Positions 33,601 through 41,739 of a stretch of 64,000 nucleotides of DNA are shown piece after piece. The notes beneath the pieces are model-generated. The model made no database searches. It was not told the DNA's origin and saw nothing but the letters and a program-made list of their open reading frames with translations. This DNA comes from Aphrocallistes beatrix (Eukaryota > Porifera > Hexactinellida > Sceptrulophora > Aphrocallistidae): positions 558,001 through 622,000 of the forward strand of contig OY725495.1 of assembly GCA_963281255.1 (NCBI GenBank), in the 5' to 3' direction. Numbering within the stretch: position 1 is the stretch's first letter; the number at the start of each line of letters is the position of its first letter. The position numbers and the translations under genes were made by a program.

Positions 33601-35299
33601 CTCTTAAAATAATTTCCTGGTCAGTAGCGTTCGGATCCTCTGTGTGCCTGTCTGGCGTCAGGAAACAATACTTTGCATTTGAAATTGAAGCTCGATTCAA
33701 ATCGACAGTGCGAAGTGCCGATCCCTGTAGAAACACGACACGCCTCCTCCACAGCGGACTCTTTAAGCGGTTTTCAGTGAGTTTGTCAGGGGAACGAGGG
33801 CATAAGATTACTGTAGTCAGCTCATATTCACCTTCCGCATACAGTTCGTTGAGAAAATCGACCAAGAAATTCATTCGCACATTACTCGTAATAATTACAA
33901 CGTGTTTCTCTTTACCATAGTTAAAGTATGCTGCTGTCGTCTTGTGGGATGAACCGAACAATTCTAATAGCTCATCAAGAACAGTGGTGAGCGAAAAGAG
34001 CACTAAAATCACCAAAAACATGATAAACACCTTTCCATACCAAGTGACAGGAGATATGTCGCCATAACCTACTGTAGTGATTGTGATGATGATGAACCAG
34101 AGAGAGTCGAAAAGATTTTCTATTTTCGTATCGGAATGAGTTCGTTCTAGGTAATGCATCAGGCACACACTAACAAAGAGTATTCCTCCGATAGTGAACA
34201 AAAGACTGATCATCTTTTGAGTGACAACGTTCATCCATTTCGTCTGTACGGAATACGTATCTATTTCGAAGATCATTTCGTTTAGGATAATTTTCGCAGA
34301 CAGACATTGTAAGAAAATGGGCACAAATAGGTTTTTCAGACAGGGAGGATAGAGTAAGGTGAATAAGAATAAGATACCGCAAACGAGATCAATTATGACA
34401 TAAGCATCGATTAATTTCAACCACCGTACACCGTTGTTAAAGGACCAAATGACACTGGTGATCGATTCCACCATTACAATCAGGCTGAATATGGCTTGAA
34501 TTACGTATAATGGTAGAGATTTCGGATAGAAGAATAGTTTTGTTAAATCATATCTTGGATAGTCCACCTCATCCTCAAAGTCCACTGCATGCTCGCTTTT
34601 GCAAATGAGACGTCCACCACAGTCGACTATGCAGACACAGAAGCGATAAAAGTTGTTCTTAGTAACATCTGGACAGGTGTTATTCATGTTACAGACAGAG
34701 GAGCAGAAGTGTACTTTGATATCGTATTTCATTGCAGGTATATCTTTGTACATGTTAACCGTTTTGTTAGCATTTGCGAGATGCTGTTCAGCTAGTTGAT
34801 TTTGGGGCCGATGGCCTTCAAGTTGGTAGTAGAATTTTCCTGGACAATCGTTTTCTTCAAAGGAATTATAAGCTGGGTTGTAGGATGGAAGAATTTTGAA
34901 GTCTAGCAGTTTGTCGAATGGTCTACAATATCCTGGGAGGTCTTCGTCGGAGAATTCTAATGCAGTTTGTAAGACATAGAGTATACAGCAGCATATCTTG
35001 AAGAACAGGCGAAAAGCACGTAGAATCTGCTTTGATTTTGAGGTGTGAAAAACTTTGATGTCCGTTTGCCTTTCCAGAATTTGTGTATTGTTATAGCCTA
35101 AGTTGATGAGGTTCATAAGCCCGGTTTGATCCTGCTCAACACTGTCCTTTAAATTCCCCTCATTTTCAACGGAATTGTCATCCAACATGTCGATAGAGTC
35201 TGTGATTTGAGTGAAATGATCAGAGCCTTTACCACTGAAGTCTGGCGATTCAGATCCGAGACGTTGATGCGCCGCGTGGATGGCGAAAATTCCAGCCAT
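30611..35299 (-). CDS. Slo2-type potassium channel (KCNT-like)
   Basis: An intronless 1562-residue protein from ATG 35299. Membrane segments are S1 at about 96-115, S2 262-285, S3 297-317, S4 322-345 and S5 360-383. The pore has TVGYGD at 409-414 and is followed by S6 at 421-446. S4 lacks the regular arginines of voltage sensors, as in Slo2. RCK1 starts near KEKHVVIITSNVRMNFLVDF (464-483). RCK2 lies in the second half, with RPYIGSSRIHCHVNIKPVL, SPSMLDTIIYQSAKKDY and a KTYGRMMQKL segment. Slo2 channels conduct K+ and are gated by intracellular Na+ or Cl-. Oddities are an S1-S2 loop of about 145 residues with nine cysteines and N-glycosylation sites, and PTIPEPS where mammalian Slack has its Na+-site DNKPDHH. 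The C-terminus is long, serine-rich and probably disordered. Confidence 0.92.
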   Translation of the reverse strand: MAGIFAIHAAHQRLGSESPDFSGKGSDHFTQITDSIDMLDDNSVENEGNLKDSVEQDQTGLMNLINLGYNNTQILERQTDIKVFHTSKSKQILRAFRLFFKICCCILYVLQTALEFSDEDLPGYCRPFDKLLDFKILPSYNPAYNSFEENDCPGKFYYQLEGHRPQNQLAEQHLANANKTVNMYKDIPAMKYDIKVHFCSSVCNMNNTCPDVTKNNFYRFCVCIVDCGGRLICKSEHAVDFEDEVDYPRYDLTKLFFYPKSLPLYVIQAIFSLIVMVESITSVIWSFNNGVRWLKLIDAYVIIDLVCGILFLFTLLYPPCLKNLFVPIFLQCLSAKIILNEMIFEIDTYSVQTKWMNVVTQKMISLLFTIGGILFVSVCLMHYLERTHSDTKIENLFDSLWFIIITITTVGYGDISPVTWYGKVFIMFLVILVLFSLTTVLDELLELFGSSHKTTAAYFNYGKEKHVVIITSNVRMNFLVDFLNELYAEGEYELTTVILCPRSPDKLTENRLKSPLWRRRVVFLQGSALRTVDLNRASISNAKYCFLTPDRHTEDPNATDQEIILRAIAINRFAPRVKLYVHILKPENRFHVDFATKIMCEGEIKHALFASNCICPGFSSFITLLLHTTSPDSSEKNKEYSYCSGNEIYDIRLEDSRIFSQFASKNFLFTAVLVLRTTGVLLIGVKCSEKNKIFLNPGPDYILKSDDICFYISQNREELSKMVEREPKYEVKNELERMCAQVSLINMHYFNMENVTKPENPSIEINASLFEETKIEDTDAEKNQSMRDGYKMMQAAAENKRHSIHYKFEKQTSEIPPSESVAPVQVSLDKQEFCSIQLNSPGYPITDSVFETPLPLDRGYQPLKDLNEHPSECPDTELAESTENDPKSHVPEKSSLEPNMQRPVHSYSSYPRRRMSHQKRTATEAGTPVGLGKLLRSQGGAAKDRPVGLDAPMRKKILKAPMVKMKRFSRRNIFDPAETPLEGNLTIRDEEEQKELHQLEDNTTTFEIKSNPFEAMGGNHGVGVPPVRPYIGSSRIHCHVNIKPVLQCCLQFGWKIFCHQSTIFKSTREQFRPEDPCVRKLYPFPYSNAIIISAEDAGPQLYHFILPLRSQYILPKEVIPIVLLVPTIPEPSFLEAISWLPLVFFMVGTAESVDDLMIAGVLNAKGVILCVGDGVNEEKDEIHMTDASRLNIVLKMRKVFPNTPFYVELFHRSNMRFLSYKGFINYRRNPDFFLSTPYFKSGHVFSPSMLDTIIYQSAKKDYIIELVRLMLGLEQRESSAYLAKVEINQDEVVHLKTYGRMMQKLAHDKKDLAIGIYRTETQKSPSRHDAMQYSKVQEFLQYKLNEFRMDNVELPPLPSKLTNSYVLVNPDVSLELHPNDIILVLRCNNIKTVTSKEFRKLKLIPTISLPQGFSDSDLDSDEEPGNRKTALGKLKSSLFKSRDEQSPKSPKQRGSTTSENFKKDSSFLPEINISKRSFTMNDASQRRKLFGFTKNFNSSCNSLRSKDSPDANMGSKRFLDTDLDESTTKHLSFKRTPLFLDIQAPMTKSHSQDFSKISSLNN

Positions 35300-36323
35300 T
35301 TTAATGTATTAAGTATATTGGTTTGATTGAATTGGGAAATTCAATAATATTTATATGCAATTGCTTTGCATTGAGTATTTATACTTCGCCTGCGCTACAA
35401 TAGCGTAGGAATTGCTTGATATTGAAACATACCAAGTTACTTGTATGTATAATTAAATACTACCTGATAAATTATTCAATTTCACTTTGGTGCATTCCAG
35501 GACCAAGGTTTATTCATTCATTGATTTGATTGATAGTCTTAAATATTACTAATTCTATGGGAAATCGAACTCTCGTTGAATGATTGAGAAGTATAACTAT
35601 TTTCTTCTGAATAGGAGATACGCATAGATATTCATAGAGTAGATTATTACAGAATATATACAAGGTATTATTCCCTCAATTTTATCAAATTGATGAAAAT
35701 GCCGATATCTTTTTTTAAATAAATAAAGAAGTCACTTGAATATTAATGGAAGTAATTATATCTATTCAAATTTGCGGCTATAATGAATTTAATTAATTAA
35801 TAAGGATAATGTACAAGTGCTAAAACACTGCGAAATATGCAAGCATGCATTTGTACAACATCTAATTGTGTCAGGATTGATTAGGAATAATAACTGCATG
35901 CTCATAATATACAAGTGCCTGATTTAATCGAATGGCATAATGCCATCGTCATTGAAGAGAACTCGTTGCAGGTTACACTATTTGATCTCATCATTTTAAT
36001 GAATTAATGGAAGTGGAAATTTGCGGAAAATTGTCGCATTGGCTGGAATAATCAAAAACTAACAATGGTTCAAGTCTACTATTATCTAAAAAGGAATTAC
36101 ACAAATATTCAAAACAGGATTTGAAGACTGAAGATGAATATAAAGAAAATTCTAATTTACTTGAGTAATAAATAATTTACCAAATTTTAATAGAGGATTA
36201 GGAAATGTATAATGAATATTTTGAAAAAGAATAAAACAAATTTTGAAAGATAAAAAAACATTACAGAAAAAACTAAGATGTAATCCAATAGAAAGGTGAT
36301 GTTCACATAGGTACGAGCTAATA
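35300..36323. other. Intergenic, nothing recognised
   Basis: AT-rich spacer between the Slo2 and NHL genes. It probably contains the Slo2 promoter and 5' UTR; I see no repeat or gene. Confidence 0.5.
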
Positions 36324-37553
36324 TTAGAAAATCTGAATAGGATAGTCTGGGTTCTGAGACAGTATAATTATGTCTTTATTTTGTGTTACAGAAATACTGG
36401 TGGGATTCATCAGTTCTCCTAGACCATTTCCCTTTTTAGAGAAGGAATGCAAGAGTTGTCCTGATGGAGAATAGACATGGACCAAGTTAAGGGGACTAAA
36501 TGCTTCGACAAGTAGAATATTCGCGTCTTGATCTAAAGTGAAACATTGGGAGACTTCATGATTAAGGCCGATTCCACTAGGTATGATAGACCTCAGTATT
36601 TCATGAGAAGACTTTGAAAAGATATGCAATGCAGGGTTTTGACTATCCAAAACATAAATTTCGTGTTTCGTTAAGAAAAGAGCTTGTGGAAAAAAGATTA
36701 AAATATTAAGAATTTTGGATTTTATTTCACCTTCTCTTGTAAAAATCAAGACGCAGTGACTAGTTGAACATGTGGCGTAGAAAAGTGTAGATTCTACGTC
36801 ATAGTCTATCGAGGTTATATATCCATATCCAGATGCAATTTGTGTTATTCTTTCGGTATCTGCTCGGCTTCGTTCAAATTCTATTCTGCAGATAGTTTTA
36901 TGTGTAAGATCTGACACAAAAATTTCCGCTTTACTGATTATTTTTATAGCATAGGGTTGTTTAAAATAATCTTCGCCAAACGACTGGATGAAATCTCCTT
37001 TCATCGAATACAGAAATACTTTCTTATCATGAGTACTAGTAATAGCTATCATATCTAATTCTTCATCAAACGAAAGTCGACTTGGATACTTGTTGGGATT
37101 GTCAGATGAATTACCAAAAGTTAACTTGGGTACACCTTTACCAAGATAGTGCTTAGCTCGGAGTTCGATACCTCCGAGAGTAGAGAGAGCTTTATCGATC
37201 TCTTTTTCATCAATGATAAACATGTAATCTGCGAATATATCCACTTCTTTTCGAAGTTTAGACAACTTATCATTAAAATCATTAATTGATTTCTCTCGAA
37301 AACTAGCCACTAGATTATCTTTCATTTGCTCCTGTAGTACATGTTTAATGTCATCCACTTTTCTGAAAGATTTATATAGATCAGTTTCTTTCTTTTCTAA
37401 TTCCTTAATTAAGGTTAATATCTTGACTCGCCTCTTATTCACTTTGTCTATGATGTTATCGAAACTAGTATTAACCAAATGCATCATTTCTTGCCAATCA
37501 CGAGGACTTTGTGTGTGTTTTCCTAGATCTGGATCTGGCCCGACGGAAGCCAT
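36324..37553 (-). CDS. Coiled-coil plus NHL-type beta-propeller protein
   Basis: An intronless 409-residue protein. Residues about 25-130 form a coiled coil (helical, rich in K, E, D and R). From about 145 to the end are repeated beta segments of the NHL/six-bladed type, for example DEELDMIAITSTHDKKVFLY, GDFIQSFGEDYFKQPYAIKI and the final GNGLGELMNPTSISVTQNKD. This is the C-terminal half of TRIM2/TRIM3/TRIM71-type proteins. No RING or B-box zinc ligands precede the coiled coil, so ubiquitin ligase activity is not expected. Such NHL-only proteins are abundant in invertebrates and usually mediate protein or RNA binding. The function is unknown. Confidence 0.75.
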   Translation of the reverse strand: MASVGPDPDLGKHTQSPRDWQEMMHLVNTSFDNIIDKVNKRRVKILTLIKELEKKETDLYKSFRKVDDIKHVLQEQMKDNLVASFREKSINDFNDKLSKLRKEVDIFADYMFIIDEKEIDKALSTLGGIELRAKHYLGKGVPKLTFGNSSDNPNKYPSRLSFDEELDMIAITSTHDKKVFLYSMKGDFIQSFGEDYFKQPYAIKIISKAEIFVSDLTHKTICRIEFERSRADTERITQIASGYGYITSIDYDVESTLFYATCSTSHCVLIFTREGEIKSKILNILIFFPQALFLTKHEIYVLDSQNPALHIFSKSSHEILRSIIPSGIGLNHEVSQCFTLDQDANILLVEAFSPLNLVHVYSPSGQLLHSFSKKGNGLGELMNPTSISVTQNKDIIILSQNPDYPIQIF

Positions 37554-38613
37554 GTAAAGCCTAAGTCAATTTATGTACTACAATGAATAATTCAAAATAC
37601 TTGTATGTAATATTATTAATTTGATTTTAAGAGGAACAACATGTCAGTTCACATCCTGGTGTTTAAATTAGCACCAAAAGAAAACGACCTAACTACCATT
37701 ATTTCAATTCGATACGACAATTCCAAATTAGAACTATGAATGTACCTATTCAAGGTGCAATCAAAACTGACAAAATTTCCCCTCGGATGGATTTATGAAG
37801 AAAAACGTATATACAAGTATTTTGTTTAGACCTCAGTTGGTTATCCGATTTTTGATGCTGTAATATAATGGATAATTATAACATGTATATCCTTACTATT
37901 AAAACTCGATGATTATTATATATATATGTAACGAATTGATTGAAGAAACTGCCAGGCACAGAAAGCTGATTTTGGGCATGTGGGAGTCTTTTGACGTCAT
38001 CATTACGCATCAACACTTTCAAAATTGACAAATTTGGTGATTTTTCGTGCGATATCGATTATAATAGTAGGACAGACGTATTTAGAGATGTTATCTCCCT
38101 TATAATTAATCAATGTGACCCCAGGCGCCAAAAGGGCGCCTCCGGCGGACACAAAGTGTCTGTCAGTCGCGGAGCGCAAGCAAGCGAAGCGCGCTTGTAC
38201 CAACTAAGATCTAAATAAAATATATCTACTTATATGTAGGCGGCGATACTACTTATCATATGAAGTGATAGAGTTTTGTCTGATGGAAATCAAATCTTGC
38301 CGATATATTGGCGACCGTTATAAATAAGCTCAATAAAATATTGGTGCTCTCCTACCCATAAAGAGTTTAACCTCGTTTTGGATTCAGTCTGTTGATTAGG
38401 GATAGTATACTGTATTAATAAATTTTATACAAATATACTAGTAGATATATATTTAACAATTCTAGACCATCAGATCGATCATAATCCAATTTGGATATTC
38501 ACATAATACGTATAAAGGATGGGTAAAAACACACTTTTATTATAACAAATCTTTGTAGAAAACGAATTCGAAAGTTTAGATACGGAGGAATATACACACA
38601 AGACTACTTATGC
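37554..38613. other. Intergenic with Helitron-like element
   Basis: The spacer between the NHL and ACOX1 genes. It contains the Helitron-like copy at 37890-38197. The rest is AT-rich with no recognised feature. Confidence 0.5.
37890..38197 (+). mobile_element. Helitron-like element, copy 1 (308 bp)
   Basis: It starts TCCTTACTATTAAAACTCGA, preceded by A, and ends GAAGCGCGCTTG, followed by T. It shares both ends with the insertion at 54151-54733. Just before the 3' end, GCGCAAGCAAGCGAAGCGCGC can form the terminal hairpin typical of Helitrons. There is no target duplication and no coding capacity. The 3' end is CTTG rather than the canonical CTRR. Confidence 0.75.
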
Positions 38614-40593
38614 TCATAGCTTGGACTTGATGAGGTTCCTGGTGTACCTCTTGTAGACAGGGTGCACTCCACCTTTGTGCTTGTTACGCGGATTCAGCTG
38701 TGCCCAATCCCACATCGCCCTGTACACGTCTCCGTCCTTTCTGCCTAGCACAGACCTGAGCACGAAATCTGGGAAATCGAATGCGTCCACGAGAGAGACG
38801 GCTCCCAGTCTCACTTCCTGCAGGCGGGAGACGAACACGCGCCTTATATCTTCCAAATCAGAACCATAGATAACCCCGCTCTCAATAAAGGCGCCAGACT
38901 TCTCCATCATGAAGTGCAGAGAGAAAATGTCGGAGAGACATTTCAGGATGCGTTGATTCGCGCTGCTTAGATCCTTCACATCAGGTTTCTCCAAAGTCTC
39001 GATGAAAGACTTCACGATCACGTAATAGGTGTGAGCTTCCGCGCATTGGATTAATTGGATAGCAGAAGCATTCCAAGCATCGAAATAGTCCAATCCCCTC
39101 TCCTCGCCCTCCCTCACTCTAGTCGCTGCTCTCTCAACGCTAGCTCGCACCATCATTCTGTACAGATACAGCTGATCATGTGTGGAGTGGAAACCCAGAA
39201 ATTGAGGTCTGGAAAACATTTCGTTTTTCTCAGAGAGATAGCTCACATTCTCAGGAGGTTTATAATTGGGAATTTCGTTCACTTCCTTTCTGATCTTAAT
39301 CAGATAGCGAGCAGTTTGCAGCAACAAGACTGTGTTATCACCTTCATACGTGGTAGCAGGAGTGAATGATTTGTAGATATAAGGGAACCCGCTAGACAAC
39401 GAGTACCCGTGACCTCCACAAGCCACACGACACACCTCTATGCCACTAGATGCGATGGTAGTCGTAATGGACTTAATCCCTGAGGATGATGCGTGCAGTT
39501 CTGGAAGCAAATCTAAGTTTCCTTCAGCCAATTGTGACTGTACATTCAGATATAACTCTATCATGTTTCGAGATACAAAGTAGAAAGCATAGGCTGAGGC
39601 TAGCAGTGGAAAGAGCTTGTATTGCTGATTTGTATAGTCGAGCAGCTGTGTTTCAGGCTGACCAGGCTTGTTCTGTGTCTGTCTACGCACAATACTGTAG
39701 CGTATAGCAATGGTAACAGCACGAGCTAGAGCTAGGAATGATGAGTAAGCTAGTCCGGTGCGTACGAACACCATGGTACCGTAGGAGAGCTTCTCAGATT
39801 TGGGACGGACATAAGTCCCGTCTGGCTCTACGCTAGCAAATCTCATTAACAAGTTCTCTCTGGGTATCCTCACATGATCAAACTTGAGAAAGCCGTTATC
39901 CATCTCTTCATAACCGAACTTCGGTCCTATGTCTCCAACAATAATACCTCTCATCGCACGATGATCCTCCAAACTCCTCAGCTGTACCATGAAGTTGTGG
40001 ATTCCTCTGTCGACACCTTTCGTTATGAGCCGTGCGGCTACTATGCCATGTGTCGCATTCACACCCATGCTTCCAGGCCACCATTTGATAGAGGTGAGTG
40101 TTGGACTATGGATAACGAACTCTTGCGTTTCAGAGTCGTAAGTAGCTGTTGTCTCCAGGCCTCGTACATAGGTCCCATGTCCCATTTCCGTCTGTGCATA
40201 GCAGCCTATTATCTTGTACTTACGAGCTAGAGGTAGCCATTTCTTCTTCTGTTCCTCTGTGCCCTGCCCAATGATGCTGGGTATGAACATGACGGTTTGT
40301 AGTCCGAGTGGATTTTCTCCACCAATTGCACTTTTTAGGATATTATTTTCCAACTCCCCGGTTATTTTCAGTTTATTCCTGATATTCGTTATAGTATAAA
40401 CATGTTTCCTCACTGCTTCATTGAAAAGCTGCTCCCTCTCTAAGTAGTAGTAGTTCTTCGAGTCATAATTCGGATCATTAAATATGACGTCTTCAATCTC
40501 TCTTTTTCTTTCCAATATTTCTCCATACAGAAGACGAGATAACTGTTCTGTGTCTACCTTGGACAGTTCTCGTTCCTTGGCAATTGTCTCCAT
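38614..40593 (-). CDS. ACOX1: Peroxisomal acyl-CoA oxidase (ACOX1-like)
   Basis: An intronless 659-residue flavoprotein, essentially the family's usual length. It should catalyse the first step of peroxisomal beta-oxidation, converting acyl-CoA to trans-2-enoyl-CoA with H2O2 release. Landmarks are the N-terminal acyl-CoA oxidase domain, the substrate/FAD motif CYAQTEMGHGTYVRGLETTA (about 131-150), and YEGDNTVLLLQTARYL (about 418-433) with the catalytic glutamate of the YEG motif. The C-terminus is SKL, a canonical type 1 peroxisome targeting signal. I see no break or missing key residue. The start is ATG 40593. ACOX1 versus ACOX2 or ACOX3 is judged from length and overall similarity only. Confidence 0.94.
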   Translation of the reverse strand: METIAKERELSKVDTEQLSRLLYGEILERKREIEDVIFNDPNYDSKNYYYLEREQLFNEAVRKHVYTITNIRNKLKITGELENNILKSAIGGENPLGLQTVMFIPSIIGQGTEEQKKKWLPLARKYKIIGCYAQTEMGHGTYVRGLETTATYDSETQEFVIHSPTLTSIKWWPGSMGVNATHGIVAARLITKGVDRGIHNFMVQLRSLEDHRAMRGIIVGDIGPKFGYEEMDNGFLKFDHVRIPRENLLMRFASVEPDGTYVRPKSEKLSYGTMVFVRTGLAYSSFLALARAVTIAIRYSIVRRQTQNKPGQPETQLLDYTNQQYKLFPLLASAYAFYFVSRNMIELYLNVQSQLAEGNLDLLPELHASSSGIKSITTTIASSGIEVCRVACGGHGYSLSSGFPYIYKSFTPATTYEGDNTVLLLQTARYLIKIRKEVNEIPNYKPPENVSYLSEKNEMFSRPQFLGFHSTHDQLYLYRMMVRASVERAATRVREGEERGLDYFDAWNASAIQLIQCAEAHTYYVIVKSFIETLEKPDVKDLSSANQRILKCLSDIFSLHFMMEKSGAFIESGVIYGSDLEDIRRVFVSRLQEVRLGAVSLVDAFDFPDFVLRSVLGRKDGDVYRAMWDWAQLNPRNKHKGGVHPVYKRYTRNLIKSKL

Positions 40594-40656
40594 GAGTTAA
40601 TGACTCAGGTTTCTTAAGGAGAGATTATTGCTGATTGCATTTACAAATATTATAGT

Positions 40657-40846
40657 CATACATGCCAACTTGAGCCATGATAAAAGAGGGATGCGGCGGT
40701 GTTGAATTTCGCGAGACATGGGGGGACGCAATAGAAAAGTATTATACATGGAATCCAAAAAATCGGGACATAGTGGACAAATTTTAACGGACACTCGAAA
40801 ATTAGGTCAATAGAAGGTGACAAACACGGGACGGTTGGCATGTATG
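40657..40846. mobile_element. CATACATGCCAAC-family MITE, copy 1
   Basis: The inverted ends are CATACATGCCAAC and GTTGGCATGTATG. It is related to copies at 60451 and 61642, which are full of GTCCCGC motifs; here the motif is partly degraded and inverted. No target duplication is evident. Confidence 0.7.
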
Positions 40847-40853
40847 TTTACTA

Positions 40854-41194
40854 CAGCGGTGGGCAACCTGGGGCCCGCGGGACTAAATTTGATGGCCCGC
40901 GACTCTTTTCAAACACTCTATAATGGGGCCCGCGTGTTAGTGATTGTAATACAAATGGGCCCGCCTAATTTTGGTGTGAAATTGATGTTGAATATCATAT
41001 ATTTTCTATATTCATTATATAATGATTCAATTTATTTTACTTCGTTATTTTTGGTCTTATTAGTATAATTTTAGTTGTGACATTGCTTCTAAATAGGTTT
41101 CTAATGTCAGTTCTTGCTACGGCCATGGTGATGTGACCGTAACAAGAACTGACAGATTTGGGGCCCACTTAAGGATTAAGGTTGCCCGCCACTG
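40854..41194. mobile_element. hAT-type MITE (GGCAACCTGGGGCCC family), copy A
   Basis: It begins CAGCGGTGGGCAACCTGGGG and ends AAGGTTGCCCGCCACTG. It is nearly the reverse complement of copy B (41322-41663). No clean 8-bp duplication flanks it, so it may have landed in, or recombined with, the neighbouring MITE. Confidence 0.8.
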
Positions 41195-41321
41195 GTAATC
41201 ATAGTAATATGATTAGTACCTCAATTTACAAAGCTACAGTCAGTCATATATAAACAACCTCAGTTTCATATGATTTATTCGAGTGAGAGCGTTGTACCAT
41301 TTTCCACACCTCGGTCTAATG

Positions 41322-41663
41322 CAGTGGCGGGCAACCTTAATCCTTAAGTGGGCCCCAATTCTGTCAGTTCTTGTTATGGTCACATCACTATGGCCGTAGC
41401 AAGAACTGACATTAGAAACCTAAATGGAAGCAATGTATCAACTAAAATTATACTTATAAAAGCAAAAATAACTAAGTAAAATAAACTGAATCATTATATG
41501 ATGATTATAGAAAAAATATTGATATTCAGCATCAATTTCACACCAAAATTAGGCGGGCCCATTTGTATTACAATCACTAACACACGGGTCCTATAATAGA
41601 GTGTTTGAGAAGAGTCGCGGGCCATCAAATTTAGTCCCGCGGGCCCCAGGTTGCCCATCGCTG
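41322..41663. mobile_element. hAT-type MITE (GGCAACCTGGGGCCC family), copy B
   Basis: CAGTGGCGGGCAACCTTAAT is at the left and CCCAGGTTGCCCATCGCTG at the right. A perfect GTCTAATG duplication flanks it (41314-41321, 41664-41671). It is opposite in orientation to copy A. Confidence 0.9.
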
Positions 41664-41739
41664 GTCTAATGTTACTCTATTTAAAACCAGTACGTATTAA
41701 TTTTTAAATACTATACGTACATAAAATATATCGATTATA

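Larger units (their letters stand above)
40594..41739. other. Intergenic, filled by three MITEs
   Basis: The spacer between ACOX1 and TEX10. MITEs occupy 40657-40846, 40854-41194 and 41322-41663; no gene is seen. Confidence 0.6.
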
